A program made the translations under genes and the position numbers. A stretch of 29,499 bases of DNA from Methylomicrobium sp035916875 (GTDB lineage Bacteria; Pseudomonadota; Gammaproteobacteria; Methylococcales; Methylomonadaceae), in NCBI RefSeq assembly GCF_035916875.1, contig NZ_JAXUHN010000035.1:1-29499 (forward strand). Direction: 5' to 3'. Below the pieces are notes generated by a model. That model saw only the letters and a list, made by a program, of their open reading frames with translations, ran no database searches and was not told the origin of the DNA. Positions 8,323 to 15,631 of the stretch are shown in pieces. The first letter of the stretch is position 1. The number at the start of each line of letters is the position of its first letter.

Positions 8323-9015
8323 ATGAATAAAAAAAGTAGCTTTCTTGCCGGCCTGATCGTTCTGACCGCCAACGTATCCTGCGCAGAACAACCTCCTAAA
8401 GAAGCCCCCAAGCCTCCGTTGGGCTTTTTCGTAACCAGCAGCGGCATCGGCAAGGGCGCGGACCTGGGCGGACTGGCGGGTGCCGACGCCCATTGCCAGA
8501 AACTGGCCGGCGCTGTCGGCGCCGGCAACCGGAACTGGCGCGCCTATTTGAGCACGCAGGCTGACGGCGACCAGCCCGCCGTCAACGCCCGCGACCGTAT
8601 CGGCAAGGGGCCCTGGGCCAATGCCAACGGCGCCATCGTGGCCAACGACATAGCCCACCTGCACGGCGACACGGTGGAACTCGGCCAGCTAGGCAACAAC
8701 GTGCACCGGCGGACGACGCTGACCGAAAAGGGCGAGCCGATCCAGGGCGTGGGCGAAACTCCCAACCAGCATGACATCATCACCGGCTCGAAGCCCGACG
8801 GCAGGGCTTACACCGATGCGGCCGACCATACCTGCAAGAACTATACGAGCAACGGCGAAGGCACCGTCCGGGTCGGTCACTCCGACCGCACTAACCGGGG
8901 AGCGACGGGCGGCAACGTGTCCTGGAACTCGACTCATGACAGTAAAGGCTGCAGCCAGGCCAACCTGGTCAGCACCGGCGGCGCCGGCTACTTCTATTGC
9001 TTTGCGGCTGACTGA
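8323..9015 (+). CDS. Exported DUF1554 / C-type-lectin-like domain protein
   Basis: The 230-residue product has a charged start (MNKKSS), a hydrophobic stretch (8-19) and a processing site near NVSCAEQ, so it is exported; the Cys20 context is a poor lipobox, and either lipoprotein or signal peptidase I processing is possible. A Pro/Lys linker (24-32) leads to one domain beginning GFFVTSS with LGGLAGADAHCQKLA, NWRAYLST and NARDRI, a pattern I associate with DUF1554, which resembles a C-type lectin or endostatin fold. C58, C171, C210 and C226 could form the two fold-stabilising disulfides. A role in binding a surface or extracellular ligand is inference. It stands alone between repeat-rich regions, with no clear operon partner and no strong ribosome binding site before ATG 8323. 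Confidence 0.75.
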   Translation: MNKKSSFLAGLIVLTANVSCAEQPPKEAPKPPLGFFVTSSGIGKGADLGGLAGADAHCQKLAGAVGAGNRNWRAYLSTQADGDQPAVNARDRIGKGPWANANGAIVANDIAHLHGDTVELGQLGNNVHRRTTLTEKGEPIQGVGETPNQHDIITGSKPDGRAYTDAADHTCKNYTSNGEGTVRVGHSDRTNRGATGGNVSWNSTHDSKGCSQANLVSTGGAGYFYCFAAD

Positions 9016-9493
9016 TCCTCGTAGATCGAGCATATTTTTCATGCCCGACTTTTTGAAGTCGTGAAATGCCAGTGCCATTATTAGGCTCAGCTTTTGGCAT
9101 CTCAATCGGTTCCGGCATTCGGGCTGCATGAGCGACAAGAGCCGGGAACGCAGGACTGTAGATGTGCTGAACGAAGTGAAGCGCATCGTTCGCGATTGAT
9201 GGGCTTCGTACCTCAGCCCATCCTATCTTGCTAAGGGCATCACTATTTTTAAGCTTGAAAAAGTCGGGCATAAAAAGCATGCCCGACCTACTGCTGATTT
9301 ATAGGCAGCTTATGCTTCCGGTCTGCTGATTTTTCAACAAGATCGATCCTTCGATAGCCTTCACCTGCGCCAAATAACCGCCAAACGACAGACAATAAGG
9401 CCCAATCCCCAGCTTGGTATGTAATTTGCGTATATTAAGATACAAGCTTTTTCAACTCAGGCTCAATCACAACGGATCGTTCAAGCCCTCTTC
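9016..9493. other. Hairpin-rich intergenic region upstream of an RND permease
   Basis: No gene is supported. Most of the gap is occupied by the inverted-repeat element at 9041-9287, followed by a TTTTTCAACAA motif (9323-9340). The last 120 bases are AT-rich and presumably contain the promoter for the permease gene; tatatt and taagat around 9431-9441 are candidate -10 elements but I could not choose between them. GGATCGTTCAA occurs just before and again just after the start codon at 9494. Confidence 0.5.
9041..9287. repeat. Inverted-repeat element flanked by ATGCCCGACTTTTT arms
   Basis: The left arm atgcccgactttttgaag (9041-9058) is matched in inverse orientation by cttgaaaaagtcgggcat (9254-9271), with one mismatch in 18. 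The right arm also forms its own hairpin, GTCGGGCAT (9263-9271) with ATGCCCGAC (9279-9287). Between the arms, GATGGGCT (9198-9205) pairs with AGCCCATC (9215-9222), a hairpin style common in bacterial intergenic repeats. An element of about 250 bp with terminal inverted repeats resembles a small non-autonomous element or nested REP-like repeats; no target-site duplication was established. Confidence 0.55.
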
Positions 9494-12400
9494 ATGTGGA
9501 TCGTTCAAATTGCCCTCCGCCGCCCCTATACCTTCGTGGTGGCGGCCCTGCTGATTCTTTTGTCCACGCCTTATGTCTTGCGCAAGATGCCGACCGACAT
9601 TTTTCCGGCCATCGACATTCCGGTCGTCGCGATGCTGTGGCAATACAACGGTATGCCCGCGAAAGAAATCGCCGAGCGGCTGACCGGCTCGGTCGAGCGG
9701 TCGATGAGCCTGATCGACGGCATCGAGCACAGCGAGTCGCTGTCTTACGCCGGCGCGGCGGTAATCAAGGTGTTCTTCCATCCGGACAACGACATCCGGA
9801 CCGCGATCGCGCAGGTGATGTCCAGCAGCAACTCGGTCTATCGCTCGTTGCCGACCAATGTCGCGCCGCCGCAGGTGATCCAGTATTCGGCCTCAGACCT
9901 GCCCTTGGTGCAGCTCGGCATTTCGAGCAGCACGGTGCCGGAAACCGAGGTAAACGATCTGACCAACAACATCGTCCGTACCGAGTTGCAATCCAAACGC
10001 GGCGTTGCGGTGACCAATCCGTTCGGCTCGAAGAGCCGGCAAATCACCGTCGATACCGACGTGCCGGCCCTGCTGGCTCGCGGGCTAACGCCGACCGACT
10101 TGTCGGATGCGCTGGCCGAGCAGAACCTGATCCTGCCGACCGGCACGATCAAGATCGGCTCGACCGAATACGACGTGACATTGAACGGCGCAATCGCGGC
10201 GATTCCACGTCTCGGCGAGCTTCCGGTGCGTACCGATCACGGCGCGACGACCCTGATCCGCGATGTCGCGATCGTCCGCGACGGCCCCGCGCCGACCACG
10301 ACGATCGCCCGCCAGAACGGCGAGCGCGGCATCCTGAACTCGATTTTCAAGATCGGCAATGTTTCCACGCTGGACGTGGTCGAGCACGTCCGCCAGTCGA
10401 TTCCGAAGATGCTGGAGCTGATGCCGGAAGGCATCAACATGCGACTGATGTTCGACCAGTCGCTGTTCGTGAAGGCGGCGATCGGCAACGTACTGCACGA
10501 GGCGCTGATCGCCGCCGCGCTGACCGCCGCGATGCTGCTGCTATTTCTCGGCAACTGGCGCACCACCTGCATCATCGCGGTCTCGATTCCGCTGGCGATC
10601 ATGTGTTCGTTGATCGCGCTGTATCTGATCGGCGAAACGATCAACCTGATGACGATGGGCGGGCTGGCGCTGGCGGTCGGCATCCTGGTCGACGACGCTA
10701 CCGTCGAGATCGAGAACATCGAACGGCAGATGCTGCTGGGCAAAAATCCGCAGCAGGCGATTCTGGACGGCGCCGCCGAAATCGCGATGCCGGCCTTCGT
10801 CTCGACCCTGTGTATCTGCATTGTGTTCGTGCCGATGTTCTTCCTGACCGGCGTCGCGCGCAGCCTGTTCGTGCCGATGGCCGAGGCGGTGGTGTTCGCG
10901 ATGCTGGCGTCCTATATCCTGTCGCGCACGCTGGTGCCGACCCTGGTGATGTATGTGATGGCAGGCCATCACGGCCGCCTGGACGTGCAGCCGGGCAATG
11001 CGCTGGCGCGCGCTTTCAAGAGTCTGCACCATGCCTTCGAGCACGGTTTCGAAATCTTCCGCGGCCATTACGTGGTGCTGTCCAGCCACCTGCTGAACCA
11101 TAGGCGGCGTTACGGCACGGCGACTCTGGGCTTCTGCCTGTTGTCTCTGGGCCTTACGCCGCTATTGGGCCGGGACCTGTTTCCGGCGGTGGATGCCGGC
11201 CAGATCAGGCTGCACGTGCGCGCGGCATCGGGCACCCGGATCGAGGAGATGCCGCAGCAAATCGACGCGGTGGAGGCCTTCATCCGCAAAAGTATCCCGA
11301 GCCAGGAACTCAGCGACATGCTGGACATCATCGGCGGCCCGTACAGCACCCGTAACACGCTGTTCGGCAACTCCGGCACCGTCGAGACCGCCGACACCGA
11401 GATCATGATTTCACTGACGCCGGGCCGGCATGCGCCCAGCGCCGACTACATCAAGGCTCTGCGCGCGAAGTTGCCGCGCCGCTTCCCCGCTCTGGAATTC
11501 TTCTTCCAGCCGGCCGACCAGGTCAGCCAGACGCTGAACTTCGGCGTGCCGGCGCCGATCGACGTGCAGTTCATCGGCGGCAAGCCTGACGACGTGATAC
11601 CGCAGGTGCGGATGTTTCAGAACCGGCTGCGCCAAATCCCCGGCATCGTCGATGCGCATGTTTACCAGCGCATGAACCGCCCAGCCCTCGATTTGGAAAT
11701 GAACCGCCAGCAACTGCAACAGCTCGGCCTGTCGCCGCGTGACGTGGCGCAAAACCTGCTGCTGACCCTGAGCGGCAGTATGCAGACCGCGCCCTCCTAC
11801 TGGTTGAATCCGAACAACGGCAACACCGTCAACATCGGCGTGATGGGCAATCCCTTGACGCTGGACAGCCTGGACGCTCTGCTGCGCACCCCGGTCGGCG
11901 GCGGCAGCGACGGCCAGCCGCAACTGCTCGGCAATCTGGTCAAACTGAAACGCTCGCAACTGCCGGCCATGGTGACCCATTACAACTCGAACAATGTCTT
12001 CAATATCTACGCCAGCGTCGAGGGACGCGACCTCGGCTCGATCAGCAACGACATCGACAAACTGATCGAAGAAAGCCGCGCCGCCCTGCCACGCGGCGTC
12101 GAATTGACGGTGCGCGGCCAGATCGAAACGCTGAACGGCTCCTTCATCGGCCTGGCCTCCGGTCTCGCGGTCGCTATCGTTCTGCTGTATCTGTTGCTGG
12201 TCGTTAACTTCCAGTCCTGGCTCGACCCGCTGATCATTATCAGCGCCTTGCCGGCGGCCCTGGCCGGCATCGCCTGGACTTTATACCTGACCGGCACGAC
12301 GCTGAGCATACCGGCCTTGACCGGCAGCATCATGGCGATGGGGGTAGTGACCGCCAATAGCATCCTGCTGGTGTCGTTCGCCCGCAGCCGGCTGAGCGCC

Positions 12401-12664
12401 GGGGTGCCGACGACGACGGCCGCCCTGGAAGCCGCCGCGACCCGGCTGCGGCCGGTGCTGATGACCGCCTTCGCGATGATCGTCGGCATGCTGCCGATGG
12501 CGATCGGCTGGGGCGAAGGCGCCGAGCAGAATGCGCCCCTGGGCCGGGCTGTGATCGGCGGCCTGACCTTTGCGACCGCCTCGACGCTGCTGTTCGTGCC
12601 GATCGTTTTCGTCGCGATGCATCAATGGCTGCAATCTGTCCATCCGAAACACATACCCATTTAA
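9494..12664 (+). CDS. RND-family efflux permease (AcrB/CzcA-like, divergent proton relay)
   Basis: The 1056-residue inner-membrane protein has the RND plan: an N-terminal helix, a large periplasmic porter domain, helices 2-6 with the paired aspartates D400/D401 in GILVDDATVEIENIE, a second periplasmic domain, and helices 8-12. RND permeases use the proton gradient to extrude drugs, lipids or metals through an adaptor and outer channel. In AcrB-type pumps the helix 10 motif has Lys in a KNAI context; here it reads GVVTANSILLVSFA, with Ala954 at the Lys position, so the relay differs from AcrB. No methionine- or charge-based metal signature was identified. The adaptor gene follows at 12842, the reverse of the usual order, with repeat copy B between them. 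No outer channel gene adjoins. The ribosome binding site is weak. Confidence 0.88.
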   Translation: MWIVQIALRRPYTFVVAALLILLSTPYVLRKMPTDIFPAIDIPVVAMLWQYNGMPAKEIAERLTGSVERSMSLIDGIEHSESLSYAGAAVIKVFFHPDNDIRTAIAQVMSSSNSVYRSLPTNVAPPQVIQYSASDLPLVQLGISSSTVPETEVNDLTNNIVRTELQSKRGVAVTNPFGSKSRQITVDTDVPALLARGLTPTDLSDALAEQNLILPTGTIKIGSTEYDVTLNGAIAAIPRLGELPVRTDHGATTLIRDVAIVRDGPAPTTTIARQNGERGILNSIFKIGNVSTLDVVEHVRQSIPKMLELMPEGINMRLMFDQSLFVKAAIGNVLHEALIAAALTAAMLLLFLGNWRTTCIIAVSIPLAIMCSLIALYLIGETINLMTMGGLALAVGILVDDATVEIENIERQMLLGKNPQQAILDGAAEIAMPAFVSTLCICIVFVPMFFLTGVARSLFVPMAEAVVFAMLASYILSRTLVPTLVMYVMAGHHGRLDVQPGNALARAFKSLHHAFEHGFEIFRGHYVVLSSHLLNHRRRYGTATLGFCLLSLGLTPLLGRDLFPAVDAGQIRLHVRAASGTRIEEMPQQIDAVEAFIRKSIPSQELSDMLDIIGGPYSTRNTLFGNSGTVETADTEIMISLTPGRHAPSADYIKALRAKLPRRFPALEFFFQPADQVSQTLNFGVPAPIDVQFIGGKPDDVIPQVRMFQNRLRQIPGIVDAHVYQRMNRPALDLEMNRQQLQQLGLSPRDVAQNLLLTLSGSMQTAPSYWLNPNNGNTVNIGVMGNPLTLDSLDALLRTPVGGGSDGQPQLLGNLVKLKRSQLPAMVTHYNSNNVFNIYASVEGRDLGSISNDIDKLIEESRAALPRGVELTVRGQIETLNGSFIGLASGLAVAIVLLYLLLVVNFQSWLDPLIIISALPAALAGIAWTLYLTGTTLSIPALTGSIMAMGVVTANSILLVSFARSRLSAGVPTTTAALEAAATRLRPVLMTAFAMIVGMLPMAIGWGEGAEQNAPLGRAVIGGLTFATASTLLFVPIVFVAMHQWLQSVHPKHIPI

Positions 12665-12710
12665 CCTTATGACACCAGCACATCCACGAAGCATGCAGTA
12701 AACAGAAAGC

Positions 12711-12805
12711 GGGACGGAGTTTTAACTCCGTCCCCATCGTTTTGACGATGCCGATAGTTTGAAACATCGGTAAAACCTTGCGGACGGGGCAATATGCCCC
12801 GTCCG
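12711..12805. repeat. Twin-hairpin intergenic repeat, copy B (between permease and adaptor genes)
   Basis: The first hairpin pairs GGGACGGAGTT (12711-12721) with AACTCCGTCCC (12724-12734). After a 46-base spacer containing TTTGAAAC, the second pairs CGGACGGGGCA (12781-12791) with TGCCCCGTCCG (12795-12805). CCGGCGAACCC-type sequence follows, as in copy C. Perfect stems suggest that this copy is young or under selection. It lies inside a likely operon, where its hairpins could affect read-through or transcript stability. Confidence 0.8.
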
Positions 12806-12841
12806 GCGAACCCATCAAAATCACCCACCAGGAAATATCAT

Positions 12842-14047
12842 ATGTCTAGTCAACTTTCGCCCGCATTCGCCCTGCCGCCCACGGCCAATCCCCGGCGCAC
12901 CCTGAACATCGCCGGCAAAGCCGGATCGGCACTCCTGTTGCTGCTGCTCGGCGCCGGCGTCTTTCGCTACGCGGTGAATCAGAGCGCGGCGGAAAGCCTG
13001 GCTCGACACACCGCCGACAGCCTGCAACGCAGCGTGATCGCGGTGCATCCACGTCCCGGCGAGGCCTTGCGCAAACTGGTATTGCCGGCTAGCCTGAAAG
13101 GCTATACCGAAACCCAGGTTTTCGCGCGCACCAACGGTTACCTGAAAGCCTGGCACAAGAACATCGGCGATAAGGTCAAACAGGGCGATCTGCTGGCCGA
13201 GATCGACGTGCCGGAACTGGAACACGAACTGGCGCAGGGCCGGGCTGCGCAGGCTCAGGTCAAGGCCCGCCTGGAGCTGACGCGCTCGACATGGGAACGC
13301 TGGAAGCAGTTGAGCGAGACCGACGGCGCGCCGAAGCAGGAGGTCGACGAGAAACGCGCCGCCTTCCTGCAGGCGGAAGCCGACCTGGCCGCCGCCGCGG
13401 CGAATGTCAGACGCCTGGAAAACATCGAAAATTACCGCCGCGTTGTCGCACCGTTCGACGGCGTGATTACCCGCCGCGCGGTCGATGTCGGCAGCCTGAT
13501 CGGCGCCGGCACCCAGGAATTGTTCGCGCTGACCCAGACCGACCCGCTACGCCTGAGCGTCTGGGTGCCGCAGGCCTATGCCGACGACATCGAGGCCGGC
13601 CAGACCGCGTCGGTGCGTCCGCTCGGAACGCAAGGACAGGCCATCAGCGCCCGCATCGACCATGTCGCAGGCGCTCTCGATCCTGTCACCCGCTCCCGGC
13701 AAGCCGAGATCAGCCTGCCGAATCACGCCGGCCAATTGCTGCCGGGCGCCTATGTCGAAATCGCGATCGACATCGCGCAGAAGACTAGCCCACTGCTGGT
13801 GCCGGCCAATGCGCTGGTGATGGACAAGGACGGCACGCACACGGTCATCGTCGATGGCCAAGGCAGGATCGACCTGCGCCCGGTAAAAATAGGCCGAGAT
13901 TTCGGCCGAGAAGTCGAGATTCTGGAAGGCATCGCCGCGAATGACGTGTTGGTCGCCAGCCCTTCGGACCTGTTGACCCAGGGCGAGACGGTCAGCGTCG
14001 TGGAGGCCGATGGCAAACCAAACGAGAAGCTGGCGTCCAGGTCGTGA
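12842..14047 (+). CDS. RND efflux periplasmic adaptor (membrane fusion protein)
   Basis: This 401-residue adaptor should link the neighbouring RND permease to an outer-membrane channel. After a short cytoplasmic start, residues around 26-41 (GSALLLLLLGAGVFRY) form the membrane anchor or signal. A biotinyl-lipoyl-like half motif (GYLKAWHKNIGDKVKQGDLLAEIDVPELE) is followed by an Ala/Glu-rich coiled-coil hairpin, the second lipoyl half (VVAPFDGVITRRAVDVGSLI), and a beta-barrel and membrane-proximal domain. I chose ATG 12842, preceded by AGGAAA, over an in-frame start at 12794 that would fall within repeat copy B and lacks homology. The gap of 177 bp after the permease is long for an operon, and the permease-adaptor order is inverted relative to most pumps. 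No regulator adjoins. Substrate unknown. Confidence 0.88.
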   Translation: MSSQLSPAFALPPTANPRRTLNIAGKAGSALLLLLLGAGVFRYAVNQSAAESLARHTADSLQRSVIAVHPRPGEALRKLVLPASLKGYTETQVFARTNGYLKAWHKNIGDKVKQGDLLAEIDVPELEHELAQGRAAQAQVKARLELTRSTWERWKQLSETDGAPKQEVDEKRAAFLQAEADLAAAAANVRRLENIENYRRVVAPFDGVITRRAVDVGSLIGAGTQELFALTQTDPLRLSVWVPQAYADDIEAGQTASVRPLGTQGQAISARIDHVAGALDPVTRSRQAEISLPNHAGQLLPGAYVEIAIDIAQKTSPLLVPANALVMDKDGTHTVIVDGQGRIDLRPVKIGRDFGREVEILEGIAANDVLVASPSDLLTQGETVSVVEADGKPNEKLASRS

Positions 14048-14064
14048 GAACTTAGAGTATTCTG

Positions 14065-14087
14065 GTTCCCACGCGCCGCGTGGGAAC
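14065..14087. repeat. GTTCCCACG palindromic repeat, copy 1
   Basis: GTTCCCACG (14065-14073) pairs with CGTGGGAAC (14079-14087) around a 5-base loop, shortly after the adaptor stop codon. This palindrome type is common between genes in many proteobacteria. A decayed relative lies at 27155-27178. It may act as a transcript-end hairpin, but there is no T-tract. Confidence 0.7.
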
Positions 14088-14182
14088 GAGCATCTCTTAT
14101 CGGCCAAAACCGGTCATATAATTGAGATTATTTATTGATTTGGCATAGATAAAAGCAGACCTTTGGGCCATGGCAATCCGAG

Positions 14183-14188
14183 TATACT
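14183..14188 (+). promoter_or_regulatory. Possible -10 element before the DUF2971 gene
   Basis: TATACT lies 52 bases before the start codon in an AT-rich stretch. A good -35 hexamer at the right spacing was not found, so this is a weak candidate. The region from 14088 to 14239 otherwise shows only AT-rich sequence. Confidence 0.25.
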
Positions 14189-14239
14189 ATGGTTCTTGCC
14201 TGAAAAAACTATGAAATTCACATATAAAAAGAGATTCTG

Positions 14240-15232
14240 ATGCCAGTTCCAATTATTGATGCGTACCCAATGTTATGGCATTACACGACAGCCGCAGGAC
14301 TTGACGGTATCCTTAAAAGCCAACAGCTTTGGGCAACAGATTTTCGCTATCTAAACGATGATGAGGAACTTCGAGGTTTTTTTGAACGTAAATTACCTTC
14401 CCTTCTTTACGCAGGGATAGACGAAGGCAGTAGCAAAATTGCTCATTTACCTCGTTATCAGGAAATGCTTAAGGAAGCAGGTGACGCTAAAAATATCAGA
14501 AACATTTTGTTTCAAGCATTACATGAGTCAATGACAAATGTAACCTTAAAATTAAATGTCTACGTTACATCCTTTTGTTATTCGACCCCTGATACAGATT
14601 TAAAAGATGGTCTTCTAAGCCAATGGCGAGGATATGGGCATGATGGTGGTTATGCCATCATTTTTGATACCAAAGGTTTGAATAATCTTCTGGAAAAGGA
14701 ACAGGCGCAATATACATATCCCTTCTTGAACTTTAGTGACGTCGACTATCATTGCGATGACTGGGAAAATAATACAGACAGGCATATAGAAACGATTGAA
14801 TGGGAGCATAAAGTTAAAGAAATTATCTCTAAAATCATAGTTGAAGGCGATTTTGAAAAAAGGGCGGTTGAATTGGCTGAACCAACCATCATGCTGGCGA
14901 TTCGACACAAGCATCATGGATTTAAAGAGGAGCGCGAAGTAAGAATAGTAGCCGTCCAGTTTCCAAAAAATATGATCGAAGCGGCGGGGAAGCTTGAAGT
15001 ATTTCCGTCAAATAAATCGGTATTGTTCCGTCCATATGCAGGGGTTCTTGTTCCCTACATTTCTCTTTTTGATGGCATCCCTGAATACGATCAAAAGCTG
15101 CCTATCAAACATATTGTTGTCGGCCCGCATCCTGATAAGTTGAAGCGGCAAAAGTCCGTGCAAATGATGCTTGATAAGTTGGAGATTGAAGCAAGGGTCA
15201 GTGTTTCAGATATTCCGTTCTTAGGCAGATAG
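14240..15232 (+). CDS. DUF2971-family protein, possible ADP-ribosyltransferase-like fold
   Basis: The 330-residue soluble protein begins with the DUF2971 signature: LWHYTTAAGLDGIL (H14, Y15, T16) and LWATDFRYLNDDEEL (30-44). Further on are LSQWRGYGHDGGYAIIFD (126-143) and FKEEREVRIV (228-237). The spacing of His-Tyr, a central Tyr/Ser strand and a late Glu recalls the H-Y-E arrangement of ADP-ribosyltransferase folds; this is structural inference, and no activity is established here. DUF2971 genes often appear among accessory and phage-defence genes. The gene stands alone, is visibly richer in A and T than the flanking pump genes, and is bordered by repeat and remnant sequence, all consistent with horizontal transfer. 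No signal peptide or membrane segment is seen. ATG 14240 is preceded by an AGAGA element. Confidence 0.8.
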   Translation: MPVPIIDAYPMLWHYTTAAGLDGILKSQQLWATDFRYLNDDEELRGFFERKLPSLLYAGIDEGSSKIAHLPRYQEMLKEAGDAKNIRNILFQALHESMTNVTLKLNVYVTSFCYSTPDTDLKDGLLSQWRGYGHDGGYAIIFDTKGLNNLLEKEQAQYTYPFLNFSDVDYHCDDWENNTDRHIETIEWEHKVKEIISKIIVEGDFEKRAVELAEPTIMLAIRHKHHGFKEEREVRIVAVQFPKNMIEAAGKLEVFPSNKSVLFRPYAGVLVPYISLFDGIPEYDQKLPIKHIVVGPHPDKLKRQKSVQMMLDKLEIEARVSVSDIPFLGR

Positions 15233-15631
15233 GAAATATGTGTCAAGTCACTAGTGCTTTTCTCAACAGACCACTCTTTGTCCGCTTTGAAAAAAACATG
15301 TAGACTCATTCAGTGGCTGCTAAGGGTCGAACTCGAACATTCGATGTAAGATTCCGTCGAGACTTATTTTGGAAGCTGTCAGATCAAGTTCAGATTTTTA
15401 CAGCTAAATTCATTTCCGTAAATCACCTCTATTGCTGTCTCTACAGAAGCAACCGCCCAACAGCTTCTGCTGACAATTCATCAATCGTTCGCCGTTAGCG
15501 TCTTAACGCATCTAGCATCCCGGCCAGCACATAAGGCACTCGGCAACCATTGTCTTCTGGTATGAGTCTTGCTACAGAAGTGTTTTCATTTTCAATTTTT
15601 CCTTCTTCCTTAAACCCCATCAGGAGATTCC
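15233..15631. other. Intergenic region of about 400 bp without a supported gene
   Basis: The stretch around 15308-15345 (GGCTGCTAAGGGTCGAAC and following bases) resembles a degenerate short repeat seen between genes in many proteobacteria, though I cannot verify this here. A 61-codon open frame at 15313-15498 shows no family resemblance. I checked for a tRNA because of the GGGTCGAACTCGAA segment but found no cloverleaf. The final bases supply an AGGAG ribosome binding site for the gene at 15632. Confidence 0.45.

Noticed and set aside
8969..9280. Minus-strand 103-codon frame
   Set aside because: It runs through the inverted-repeat element and the end of the DUF1554 gene, and its two ends are translations of the repeat arms, not of a gene.
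9496..11103. Overlapping plus-strand frame in the first RND gene
   Set aside because: It is a low-complexity Arg/Asp-rich translation of the same bases; the 9494 frame carries all RND motifs.
15308..15345. Possible tRNA because of GGGTCGAACTCGAA
   Set aside because: No matching acceptor, D or anticodon stems could be drawn around it.
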